From positions 1 to 64,000 of the forward strand of contig CAYYRN010000003.1 in NCBI GenBank assembly GCA_964474295.1: DNA of 64,000 nucleotides, read 5' to 3'. Every line of letters begins with the position of its first letter. The first letter of the stretch is position 1. The notes beneath the pieces were generated by a model. That model was given only the letters and a program-made list of their open reading frames with translations. It did not search any database and was not told the origin of the DNA. Position numbers and translations under genes: made by a program. Below are positions 1 through 6,795 of this stretch, one piece after another. This stretch comes from SIG575 sp964474295 (GTDB lineage: Bacteria; Bacillota; Clostridia; Oscillospirales; Acutalibacteraceae).

Positions 1-79
1 AGCGAAATTCTCTGACTTTGAAATTTGCCGAAAGACTTTTGTTTCCGTCTTTTTTAAGTGAATAAGTTATTATTGACAC
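1..79 (-). CDS. Probable phage endolysin, N-terminus only (Peptidase M15-like)
   Basis: A GTG codon at 79 follows GGAGAG nine bases upstream and opens a frame that stays open to the window edge. The 26 visible residues end in a stretch reading NKSLSANFKVREFR, which resembles the opening of phage M15-type (D-Ala-D-Ala peptidase, zinc) endolysins, where a 'LS.NFKVSEF' segment precedes the catalytic domain. It overlaps the end of the holin gene by ten bases and so would be translated with it, the usual holin-lysin order. The catalytic part is outside the window, so the assignment rests on the short N-terminus and on position. Confidence 0.5.
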   Translation of the reverse strand, partial: MSIITYSLKKDGNKSLSANFKVREFR

Positions 80-411
80 GGCTGTTCACTCTCCGTTACA
101 CCAAGGCTTTTTTTCCAAAATTCCTTTGATTTTTTCAGAACGTTTTCTATTATTTTTTCAAGCTGTTTTTCGCTCATAAACGTTCGGAATGAGAGAGGCA
201 TTTTTCGGTAAATATTTTTTACAACGTACATCAGCTTTAGTTCTCCCGTTTTACTGCCGTAAATTTTTTCGGCTTCATTGACGAGAGAGAACAATTCTGC
301 TTTTAAATAAGAAAGATTGTTTGTAGCCGTAAAATAAATAATGGGTGAAATCAGTAAAAGAACTATAAAAATTTCACTGTAATTTTCAAAAATAAAATTA
401 ATGATTTTCAT
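70..411 (-). CDS. Phage holin, LL-H family
   Basis: This 113-residue protein has one N-terminal membrane segment (about residues 8-28) followed by a charged helical tail containing EAEKIYGSKTGELKL and ending in a lysine-rich segment. That layout and the 'EAEK..G..TG..K..YV' pattern are typical of LL-H family holins, which make the membrane hole through which the lysin reaches the wall. The start at 411 has an AAAGGAG site seven bases upstream. It sits between the XhlA-like gene and the probable endolysin. I am fairly confident of the family; activity is inferred. Confidence 0.7.
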   Translation of the reverse strand: MKIINFIFENYSEIFIVLLLISPIIYFTATNNLSYLKAELFSLVNEAEKIYGSKTGELKLMYVVKNIYRKMPLSFRTFMSEKQLEKIIENVLKKSKEFWKKSLGVTESEQPCQ

Positions 412-434
412 TTATTCTCCTTTCAAAATGTGTG

Positions 435-734
435 TTAAATGTGTTCTGTTTCTTTAATTTCATCGATTCTTTTGTGTGCCTGCTTGCAGCTTTCTTCAAC
501 ACGTGTAACGCGTTCAAAAATGCTGTCGAGTTTAATGTTGACTGCTTTGTTTTCACGTTTTAAATCATCTATACCGGCTTTGATGTAGCCGACATCCGAC
601 TGCAAAACGCCTCGTCCTTCTCCGACAATTTCACTGTCGTTTTTGGTGTTTCTTCTGTGTGTCAGAACGGAAAAAACAAGTGACAGAATTATGCTTATGA
701 CCGTGCATAAAATTCCCGTTTGCCATTGTGTCAT
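435..734 (-). CDS. XhlA-like membrane/coiled-coil lysis protein
   Basis: A 99-residue protein with an N-terminal membrane segment (about residues 5-25) and then a long coiled coil (about 45-97). Small proteins of this layout in phage lysis cassettes belong to the XhlA-like group (hemolysin XhlA of PBSX), which works with a holin and an endolysin at the membrane. Its ATG at 734 overlaps the TGA of the 25-residue peptide gene as ATGA, so translation is probably coupled. In PBSX-type clusters xhlA also precedes the holin and lysin genes, as here. The family call is by layout and context, because XhlA proteins vary strongly in sequence. Confidence 0.6.
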   Translation of the reverse strand: MTQWQTGILCTVISIILSLVFSVLTHRRNTKNDSEIVGEGRGVLQSDVGYIKAGIDDLKRENKAVNIKLDSIFERVTRVEESCKQAHKRIDEIKETEHI

Positions 735-808
735 AAAAGCACACCCGAAATTAAAAAGAAAAACAGTGCAGCATACATCGAGATAATATTTAAAAGATTA
801 TAAATCAT
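731..808 (-). CDS. 25-residue membrane peptide in the lysis cassette
   Basis: A short frame begins at ATG 808, preceded by AGGTG six bases upstream. It encodes 25 residues, starting MIYNLLNIISMY and continuing as an almost fully hydrophobic helix (AALFFFLISGVLL). Its start overlaps the end of the XkdX gene, and its stop overlaps the start of the XhlA-like gene as ATGA. Such double coupling is hard to explain by chance and suggests a real gene. I do not recognise a family. Size and position suggest a small accessory membrane peptide of the lysis set (for example a holin modulator), which is inference only. Confidence 0.55.
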   Translation of the reverse strand: MIYNLLNIISMYAALFFFLISGVLL

Positions 809-935
809 AATTCACACCTGTTATTTTGTAAAATTCGTCAGCGGAAATCCAACCTTTTTTTACGGAATTTGAAACACGTTCCAAATTCCAAAAACCGCTT
901 TCAAAATATTTTTTTACTTTATTAAACTTCTTCAT
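798..935 (-). CDS. xkdX: XkdX family phage protein
   Basis: A 45-residue protein running from MKKFNKVKKYFESG to KITGVNYDL. The pattern of aromatic residues, 'W', then 'V..GWIS..EFYKITG..Y', matches the short XkdX family found just after tail-fibre genes in PBSX-like prophages and many Firmicute phages. The role of XkdX is not established. The start at 935 has GGAGG seven bases upstream, inside the preceding 51-residue gene, and the two genes overlap by 14 bases. It marks the cassette as phage tail derived. Confidence 0.8.
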   Translation of the reverse strand: MKKFNKVKKYFESGFWNLERVSNSVKKGWISADEFYKITGVNYDL

Positions 936-1077
936 TCGTTTCCTCCTCAAGCCTGATATCGCACATCATCGCAAGGTAATCCAAATCCGATAAAGCTTTT
1001 TCAAGCCTGTATAAAATTTTTTTGTTTTTTTCTTTTTCTTCAAGCAACTGCTGTAAAACAGTTTTTACTTTGAACAT
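922..1077 (-). CDS. Small charged phage-cassette protein, unknown function
   Basis: A 51-residue protein (MFKVKTVLQQLLEEKEKN at the start) that is strongly helical and charged. I chose the ATG at 1077 because AGGAGG lies nine bases upstream; the longer frame to 1107 would begin inside the preceding gene without a site. The place between a fibre gene and xkdX is where many phages keep a small protein of unknown role. No known motif is visible. Confidence 0.6.
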   Translation of the reverse strand: MFKVKTVLQQLLEEKEKNKKILYRLEKALSDLDYLAMMCDIRLEEETNEEV

Positions 1078-1091
1078 AAGCTTTTTCCTCC

Positions 1092-2657
1092 TTAACAAAT
1101 GCAGCAAACGGGAAGAACACCCTTTGATTCTTCACCGTTGCTTTCAAATGTAATAACCGAACCGTTTTGACTGACTTTCATCAAACCGTAATCTCCGCTG
1201 TCGCAGTTTCTAAGCCACCAATCGATCGCTTCACCGTTGAGTGTTTTCATTCTTGTCGTGGTCTCGCTTTTACTGCCGCTTTTGAACGATGAGTTTTCTT
1301 TATAATAGCTGTAAGGATTTTTGCCCTCCGCATATACCTCGGTTGTTGAAGGGATAAAAAATTTATCGTTAACTTCCGTAACCGTACCGTCGGCAAGAAT
1401 TATTTTTTTATAAACGGGATTTACGGCATTTAAAAAGTCCGAATCCATTCCTTTAAGGAAGCCCGGAATGTCGGCAATTTCGGGTGGCTTGAGCGAAAAA
1501 ATCGTGTCGGATACCCACCAATCCGATTTTTGAGAATTTAACCAGTAACGCAAATCCGATTTTGTGTAGTCGAGTGTTCCCATATTATTATGGATTCTGT
1601 AATTTGTGTTTTCAAGCTCCGTTCCCTCAAGACCTTCATCGGTATCGGTTATGGAATCGGCATTTACCGACATATAGGGGGTGGAGTATCTGTCCTTGTA
1701 AAAGTAAACTCTTTTTGACGAAATTCTGATAAGGCTGTCGGCTGGCAATGTTTCGCTGAGAGTAAATGAATAATATTTTTTGCCGCTTTCATAATTTTTA
1801 AGACCGAGATAATATTTCCCGGCACTTAAAGCCTTGAAACAATAGTATGCGGCTTCCGGATATCCGTAGGGCATGGATGTGCAACATTCGCTCAACTGCA
1901 AAGTGATTGAATGTGTGTGTCTTGTATCGGAAGGAGTATCTTCGTCAATGCCGATAACTATCCAACTTAGTTCTTCCTGATTCTTTTTGCACACAAATTC
2001 GTCACCGATATTAATATATTCACGGGCTTTGCCGGAGCGTACCAAATGAAGCAGTTCATCCCAGTTTTGCAAGGAAGAAGCATCAAATCGCTGTGCGTTT
2101 AATTCGTCGAGTGCCGTTTTTACGTTATCGGCATCAATTCCGCTGATGCTGTTGTCGTAGCTGATTTTATCGGCACTGATGTTTTCGGGCTTACCTTTTA
2201 CGCAATCCCAATGAGTGTAAGGGAAAAGAGTTTCGTTTTTATATGTCAAAAATCCGCCGCATCCCAAAACGCCGTAATGGATGTTGGCTTTTTGAAAATT
2301 TGTAATGCTGTCATCGACCGTTACAATGTTTACCTGTTCCCACTGCTCTTTTGTTCCGCTGTAATAAATGTCGGAAAGCTTTTCGCAATCATAAAAAGGG
2401 CCGCTGACGGAAGAAATCGCTTTGCCGAAATAAATTCTTTCAAGCGTTTCTATTTCAAGTGTTCCGTAGGCTGTTTTTTCAACGTTGTTGCCGAACACGA
2501 TTTCCGTCAAATTCGGAAAAGAATAGAACAGTGCGGAAACAGATGTTACGGGCAATCCGTTATATGTATCGGGGATAACGATTCGTGACAGGGTTTTGTC
2601 GGTTTCTCCCACAACATCATAGGAGCAACCGTCGGAATTTAATATGTATTCGAGCAT
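1092..2657 (-). CDS. Leucine-rich repeat plus DUF6273 phage fibre-type protein
   Basis: A 521-residue protein. Residues about 1-125 are BspA-type leucine-rich repeats (GLPVTSVSALFYSFPNLTEI and following). Residues about 155-190 contain IDADNVKTALDELN, a linker motif common in phage tail-fibre proteins. Residues about 225-521 match the DUF6273 type, with paired aromatic strands (YTKSDLRYWLNS, IDWWLRN) and a 'GVLPVCCIC' end. DUF6273 is frequent in surface and fibre proteins of gut Clostridia and its function is unknown. The start at 2657 is preceded by GGAGG that overlaps the stop of the previous gene. I infer a receptor-binding or display role. Confidence 0.7.
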   Translation of the reverse strand: MLEYILNSDGCSYDVVGETDKTLSRIVIPDTYNGLPVTSVSALFYSFPNLTEIVFGNNVEKTAYGTLEIETLERIYFGKAISSVSGPFYDCEKLSDIYYSGTKEQWEQVNIVTVDDSITNFQKANIHYGVLGCGGFLTYKNETLFPYTHWDCVKGKPENISADKISYDNSISGIDADNVKTALDELNAQRFDASSLQNWDELLHLVRSGKAREYINIGDEFVCKKNQEELSWIVIGIDEDTPSDTRHTHSITLQLSECCTSMPYGYPEAAYYCFKALSAGKYYLGLKNYESGKKYYSFTLSETLPADSLIRISSKRVYFYKDRYSTPYMSVNADSITDTDEGLEGTELENTNYRIHNNMGTLDYTKSDLRYWLNSQKSDWWVSDTIFSLKPPEIADIPGFLKGMDSDFLNAVNPVYKKIILADGTVTEVNDKFFIPSTTEVYAEGKNPYSYYKENSSFKSGSKSETTTRMKTLNGEAIDWWLRNCDSGDYGLMKVSQNGSVITFESNGEESKGVLPVCCIC

Positions 2658-2660
2658 AGC

Positions 2661-4085
2661 TTACACCTCCGAAAAAATAGGCTCGCAAGTATTAAAGGAT
2701 ATTACCGCCAAGTTTGCGGTTTTGTTTTCCGTTTCAACGGCAATTCCGTTGAGCGTGATTTCTTCAAGTACATTTTCTTCGGCTTCGGGTACGGCGTGCC
2801 TTTCAACTGAATGGGAATATGCACTGTCATATTTCTCTTTTAATTCATCGTTAAAGCCGCAATTAAACCGTTCCAAATCGGGCAAATCGGAAAGGTCATC
2901 ATATGAGCCGGAAAAAGAAACCCTTGCCAAATCGTTTATGTTGGCTTTTGAAGAAATATCCTGATGTTCTGTCAGGGCATTGTCGAGCTTTGATTTACAT
3001 TCGTCGGTAAAATCGTTTTGCGAAAGCACTTTGCCGCTTTCTGCCTTGACTGCACCGATGTTGCCGAGAGCGATATTTTTCTGTTCCTCCGTCAACGCTT
3101 GTGAGACAAATGAAACCGCAATATCGTTTTCAAAACAGCTTAACTTTTCAGGCAGCTTTTCGTTGAAATCCGTGCCTGTTACAAAGCCTTGATTTTTCAC
3201 CCAGTCTTCGGTGGCAAGACCGTCAAGGCTTTGGTGCTGTGTTAAATAAGCTCTGTCGAGTTTTTCGGGTGTGACAGAACCGGAATCCAGCTTTGTTTGC
3301 GTAATGCTGCCGTTTGCTATTTTGTTTTTTGTTACGGAATTATCTGCGATTTTTGATTCTGTAATGCTTCCGTCACATATTTTGGCGTTCGATACCGAGT
3401 TGTCCGCAAGCTTAGTTTCGGTGACGCTGCCGCTTTTTATCTTTTCGGCAGTTACGCAATTTTGTGCCAGCTTCGAGGATACGATGCTCTCACTGAGGAT
3501 TTTTTCGCTTGTTACGGAGTTTTCCGCAAGGTTTCGCGAAAAAATAGCATCATCTGCGATTTTCTCGTTTGTAATCGAACTGTTTTTTATGTTTGCACCG
3601 TTTAGTACCTCTGTTTTAAGAGCTTCGCTTACGGCAGTGCCGACATTTTCAAAAAATTTCACATCCGGACGCACAGTTTCAAGCATCATACCTTCGCCTG
3701 TAAGAGATGGGGAAAATTCAAGCGTGAAAATGCCTGATTTCATAATCGACACAACGTTGCCGGATGAGTCGGTTTCGTAAGCGTCAATTTGCACCATTAC
3801 TTTAGGTGAAATCGAAATATAGTCATAAACAGGGCAAAAAATATAGCCGTCCGCAAAGTGGATGCCATCAGTTGTGTCCGATTCCCTGTATATGTTTTCC
3901 GTAATAATTTTTCTTGAAACGGAAAACGGTTCAAAGCTTAATGTGTAATAAGATATGTTCTGAGATAAAAAATCGGTATTTAATTTAATTTTTAAACGCT
4001 TGGCACAGTATTCTTCTATTTTTCCCACATCGGGACTAAGAGAAAACGTACCTGAAGAATTCATAGTTACAGTCAGATCCTTCAT
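2661..4085 (-). CDS. Phage tail fibre/upper baseplate-like protein with decapeptide repeats
   Basis: A 474-residue protein. Residues 1-150 form a beta-rich domain like the N-terminal part of BppU-type upper baseplate proteins. Residues 169-278 are eleven 10-residue repeats of the form (G/N)S(V/I)T..K(I/L).. . Further on come tail-fibre hallmarks such as LDGLATEDWVKNQGFV (about 288-303) and VSFSGSYDDLSDLP (about 393-406). These repeats and motifs are typical of trimeric fibres that reach host receptors. An AAAGGA site lies eight bases before the ATG. The assignment to a fibre/baseplate protein is secure; the exact receptor is unknown. Confidence 0.75.
   Translation of the reverse strand: MKDLTVTMNSSGTFSLSPDVGKIEEYCAKRLKIKLNTDFLSQNISYYTLSFEPFSVSRKIITENIYRESDTTDGIHFADGYIFCPVYDYISISPKVMVQIDAYETDSSGNVVSIMKSGIFTLEFSPSLTGEGMMLETVRPDVKFFENVGTAVSEALKTEVLNGANIKNSSITNEKIADDAIFSRNLAENSVTSEKILSESIVSSKLAQNCVTAEKIKSGSVTETKLADNSVSNAKICDGSITESKIADNSVTKNKIANGSITQTKLDSGSVTPEKLDRAYLTQHQSLDGLATEDWVKNQGFVTGTDFNEKLPEKLSCFENDIAVSFVSQALTEEQKNIALGNIGAVKAESGKVLSQNDFTDECKSKLDNALTEHQDISSKANINDLARVSFSGSYDDLSDLPDLERFNCGFNDELKEKYDSAYSHSVERHAVPEAEENVLEEITLNGIAVETENKTANLAVISFNTCEPIFSEV
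3252..3581 (-). repeat. Eleven in-frame 30-base repeats (decapeptide) in the fibre gene
   Basis: The stretch codes for eleven consecutive 10-residue units such as GSVTETKLAD, GSITESKIAD and NSVTKNKIAN. At DNA level the units have diverged, so the repeat is clear in the protein but only partial in bases. It probably forms a long regular stalk. Confidence 0.8.
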
Positions 4086-4102
4086 TCAAATTCCTTTCCG
4101 CC

Positions 4103-4318
4103 TCAGTTGTAGTAGTTTATTAAAATTCGTGCGTTGTCTGTCATTTCCCATTTTTGCCCGTAAAAAACACGAAGAAGCTTTTGCACAGTGTAAACCTCGT
4201 CACTGTTGTTTTCGCTCAAAGCTTTTTTCAGCCTTTTACGGTATTCTTCGATTTTTTCATTGATTTTTTCAATTTCCGCAAGGTATTCTTCACCAAGCTC
4301 CTTTAGTGTTTTGTTCAA
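4103..4318 (-). CDS. Small coiled-coil protein of the phage cassette
   Basis: A 71-residue charged helical protein (LGEEYLAEIEKINEKIEEYR is a clear heptad stretch). The TTG start at 4318 overlaps the regulator's TGA stop as TTGA and follows GGGGGA, so it appears translationally coupled to the regulator. No family is recognised. Being between the regulator and the fibre gene, it could be a chaperone or an assembly or regulatory partner, but nothing in the sequence decides. Confidence 0.6.
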   Translation of the reverse strand: MNKTLKELGEEYLAEIEKINEKIEEYRKRLKKALSENNSDEVYTVQKLLRVFYGQKWEMTDNARILINYYN

Positions 4319-4935
4319 GACAAATCCCCCTTTAAAATGTAGTCAGATGAAACTCCGAAAAAATCCGAAAGCAAAACAATTTCTTCAGCGTTGGGCTGAA
4401 TTTCTCCGCCGAAAATCCCGTCAAAATGCTTTTCCTCAAAGCCGAGGCAGCGGCACAGGTCGCTTTTTGAAACATTTTCTTTTTCCATAAGTCTGTAAAT
4501 TCTCATACTGATTGCAGGACGGTATGATGCGTTTAAAGCTTTTGCTTTTCTTATTTTCATTTGTTCAAGCGGGGTAAGCTTTTCATATCGGCAGCAGTTT
4601 TGATAAAGAATTACATATTTGAGATTTTTTTCGATAATTTTGAGCGCCCGGTCATAATGCTTATAGGCATTTGAAAGACAAATTCCGAGCTGACAGGCAA
4701 CATCGCTGATTTTTTCTCCACCGAAAAACACGCTTGAAAAAATTTTGCGTTTTGTTGTATCAAGCTCATTTTCGATAATCATATGAATGATGTTGTTCAT
4801 ATCTCGTTTGCGTTTCCTTTCAAGGTACTCAAGCGGGGTTTCCACATTTTCGTCATAGAGGTTGTTAAATTGCTTGTAAGCACCTGCGATTTCCTCTGAC
4901 GAAAAGTGTGTAAGGCTAACAGATTTTTTTGTCAA
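4315..4935 (-). CDS. Regulator with sigma-4-like and XRE-like HTH domains
   Basis: A 206-residue protein from TTG 4935, chosen because AAAGGAGAAG precedes it and because the longer open frame runs through the promoter region and into the divergent gene. Residues about 46-105 resemble region 4 of sigma-like or ArpU/Xpf-type phage activators (KISDVACQLGICLSNAYKHYDRALKII). Residues about 141-206 resemble a Cro/CI-type helix-turn-helix (KSDLCRCLGFEEKHFDGIFGG, then FGVSSDYILKGD). It is the first gene of the phage cassette, right after an SOS box, and probably switches on the fibre and lysis genes. The combination of both domains in one protein is inferred from pattern only. Confidence 0.65.
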   Translation of the reverse strand: MTKKSVSLTHFSSEEIAGAYKQFNNLYDENVETPLEYLERKRKRDMNNIIHMIIENELDTTKRKIFSSVFFGGEKISDVACQLGICLSNAYKHYDRALKIIEKNLKYVILYQNCCRYEKLTPLEQMKIRKAKALNASYRPAISMRIYRLMEKENVSKSDLCRCLGFEEKHFDGIFGGEIQPNAEEIVLLSDFFGVSSDYILKGDLS

Positions 4936-4966
4936 GTTTTCACTTCTCCTTTCAACTTTTTGTAAG

Positions 4967-4980
4967 CGAACAAATGTTCT
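4967..4980. promoter_or_regulatory. LexA/SOS box before the phage cassette
   Basis: The 14 bases CGAACAAATGTTCT fit the Gram-positive LexA consensus CGAACRNRYGTTYC at all but the last position. The core dyad GAAC-N4-GTTC extends outwards into TGTAAG and CTTACA arms (4961-4986). The box lies about 32 bases before the regulator start and 20 bases after a TATAAT -10 element on the minus strand (5000-5005; a matching -35 is weak). LexA bound here would block transcription until DNA damage. Confidence 0.75.
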
Positions 4981-5169
4981 CTTACACTTTTTAGTGTAGA
5001 TTATATTTAATATATTCTCAACCAACATAATAGTCAGAGGTGGATTTTTAGGACAGCAAAAAAGGGGCATCTTGACAGTGACTTGCTGAAAAAATCCCCC
5101 GATTTGAAGAATATAAAAGGAATTAAAAGCATAATAATACCTGTATATTTTTCTTGTCGGGGGTTTGAA

Positions 5170-6357
5170 GTGAAAAAAGTATTGATTTTTTTGATGTGTT
5201 TTTTTATGTTTTTCTTTTCGGCATGCACGGAAACTTCCGAAAAAGAAAGTGAACGCAAAAGCGAAGAAATCCGTGCAATTTGGATAAGCATTTATGATAT
5301 GTCGCAATTTAAGGGAATAGGTGAGGGCGGTTTTACAGCCAAGGCGGAGAATATGTTCACGGATATCCGCAAGCGTGGGTTTAATCACGTTTTCATACAG
5401 CTTCGTCCGTGCAGTGATGCCCTTTATAAATCCGAAATTTTTCCGTGGAGCAAATATATTTCGGGTGAACAAGGTAAATCTCCGGGGTACGACCCCCTTG
5501 AAATTTTAATTAATATCGCACACAAAAACGGATTGAAAATACACGCGTGGATAAATCCGTACAGAATCTCAGGCACATCCTCGGATATGGAAAATTTGTC
5601 GCAGGATAACCCGGCGAAAAAAATGTATGAAGAAAATCCGTCCGATATATATTTCAGCACGCAGGGGATTTATTATAATCCTGCCTCCGTGCGGGTTCAA
5701 AAGCTTATTCTTGACGGTGTTCGGGAAATTATCGAAAACTATGATGTTGACGGAATACATATTGATGATTTCTTTTATCCGACAACGGATGAGGAAATCG
5801 ACAAGAACGAATTTACAAAGTACAAAAACAACAGCGGCAAAAAAACTCTCGAAGAGTGGCGTAGAGAACAGGTAAATGCTTTTGTAACGGGTATGTACTC
5901 GGCGGCAAAAAGCAAGAGCGAAAAAGTAGTTGTAAGCATAAGTCCCACAGCGGATATAGATGCGGATATGAACACGCATTTTGCCGATGTGGAGCTTTGG
6001 GGCAGGGAGGACGGCTATTGCGATTGGATAATACCGCAGGTTTATTACGGCTTTGAAAATGAAGCTATGCCGTACAAAAAGGTTGTCAGCCGTTGGCGTA
6101 AAACGGTTACAAACAAAAACGTAAAGCTTGTAATAGGTCTTGCCTCCTACAAATGCGGGGAAGAAGATTTGTATGCCGGAACGGGCAAAAAAGAATGGCA
6201 GGAAAACGATAATGTTTTGTCGCGGCAACTGAAGTTTTTGCGTAAGAAGGAATGTGACGGTTTTTCGCTTTTTTCGTATAACAGCTTATCCTTGCCAAAT
6301 GAGGTAACGGAAAAGGAATGGGAAAATTTCAAAAAGCTTATGGATGAATCGCAATGA
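5170..6357 (+). CDS. Family 10-like glycosyl hydrolase lipoprotein (GHL10/YngK type)
   Basis: A 395-residue exported lipoprotein. I chose GTG 5170 because it gives a proper signal peptide (KKVLIFLMCFFMFFFSAC, lipobox FSAC) with GGGGG upstream; the longer frame lacks one. The mature part reads EIRAIWISIYDMSQF early, then HVFIQLRPCSDALY, HAWINPYRIS, DGIHIDDFFYP and WIIPQVYYG, the hallmarks of the GHL10 (DUF187) barrel family. Members are thought to cleave glycan, possibly in wall turnover, but the substrate is uncertain. It diverges from the phage cassette. A 7-bp GC stem (5096-5102 with 5157-5163) could cover its ribosome site. Confidence 0.8.
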   Translation: MKKVLIFLMCFFMFFFSACTETSEKESERKSEEIRAIWISIYDMSQFKGIGEGGFTAKAENMFTDIRKRGFNHVFIQLRPCSDALYKSEIFPWSKYISGEQGKSPGYDPLEILINIAHKNGLKIHAWINPYRISGTSSDMENLSQDNPAKKMYEENPSDIYFSTQGIYYNPASVRVQKLILDGVREIIENYDVDGIHIDDFFYPTTDEEIDKNEFTKYKNNSGKKTLEEWRREQVNAFVTGMYSAAKSKSEKVVVSISPTADIDADMNTHFADVELWGREDGYCDWIIPQVYYGFENEAMPYKKVVSRWRKTVTNKNVKLVIGLASYKCGEEDLYAGTGKKEWQENDNVLSRQLKFLRKKECDGFSLFSYNSLSLPNEVTEKEWENFKKLMDESQ

Positions 6358-6361
6358 ATTT

Positions 6362-6763
6362 TTATTTGTGTTTTAAAAGTTTTTCTCTTATGAATTTACT
6401 TAAATATATCGCAGGCAGAGTAAGGCAAAACCAAGCTGCCGAAAAAGCGGGGCAGATTTGTCCGAGAAGATTGAATTTTCGGTTTGAATAATCCCAAACA
6501 TCCAAATGCAGTCCTCTGTTTACAATACATCCCACGAAAAATTCAATTGCTGTTATTATAACACTGCCTGTCAGACATTTTAAAAAAATGTTTTGAGTTT
6601 TCATTTTAAAATTTGAAATGTGTATCATCAAAAACGCAGCACCGCCCGTTAAACTCATCGTCCAATGAGTAAACCCCCTGAAAAGTATTTCGATTAGGCT
6701 GTAAATGACTGCACCGAATGAAAAAACAATAAAAAATTCTTTAAATTTTTTCAAAAAAATCAC
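6362..6763 (-). CDS. Putative CmpB-type membrane protein (ABC_trans_CmpB, DUF1113)
   Basis: A protein of up to 133 residues with four membrane segments and the motifs YSLIEILFRGFTHWTMSLTGGAAF, of which the RGFTHW segment is typical of the CmpB family (called putative ABC-transporter type IV, function unknown). The longest frame starts at GTG 6763 inside the preceding terminator stem; a TTG at 6754 is an alternative. The gene therefore depends on read-through or on a promoter I cannot see. Confidence 0.65.
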   Translation of the reverse strand: MIFLKKFKEFFIVFSFGAVIYSLIEILFRGFTHWTMSLTGGAAFLMIHISNFKMKTQNIFLKCLTGSVIITAIEFFVGCIVNRGLHLDVWDYSNRKFNLLGQICPAFSAAWFCLTLPAIYLSKFIREKLLKHK

Positions 6764-6787
6764 CGAGGTTATTTTCCCCTCGGTGAT
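6759..6787 (-). terminator. Rho-independent terminator after the DUF2079 gene
   Basis: A perfect 10-bp stem, ATCACCGAGG with CCTCGGTGAT, is followed on the minus strand by a run of seven T. It lies nine bases after the stop of the 6796-8559 gene. Confidence 0.85.
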
Positions 6788-6795
6788 AAATTTTA

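Noticed and set aside
3252..3581. Thirty-base periodic repeats as a CRISPR array
   Set aside because: The units are contiguous, diverged in bases and conserved as a decapeptide in frame; there are no spacers or cas genes.
3271..3780. 169-residue plus-strand frame opposite the fibre repeats
   Set aside because: It is a shadow of the decapeptide repeats on the other strand; it has no ribosome site and its repetitiveness comes from them.
1..5100. Attachment sites or integrase of a complete prophage
   Set aside because: No integrase gene, tRNA gene or convincing direct repeat is visible at the right border near 5000-5170; the left border is outside the window.
4936..5472. Upstream extension of the regulator frame, giving a 385-residue protein
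   Set aside because: It runs through the SOS box and promoter and overlaps the divergent lipoprotein gene; the TTG at 4935 has a ribosome site and the extension has no family features.
5569..6228. 219-residue minus-strand frame
   Set aside because: It lies opposite the well-supported GHL10 gene and shows no family motif or ribosome site.
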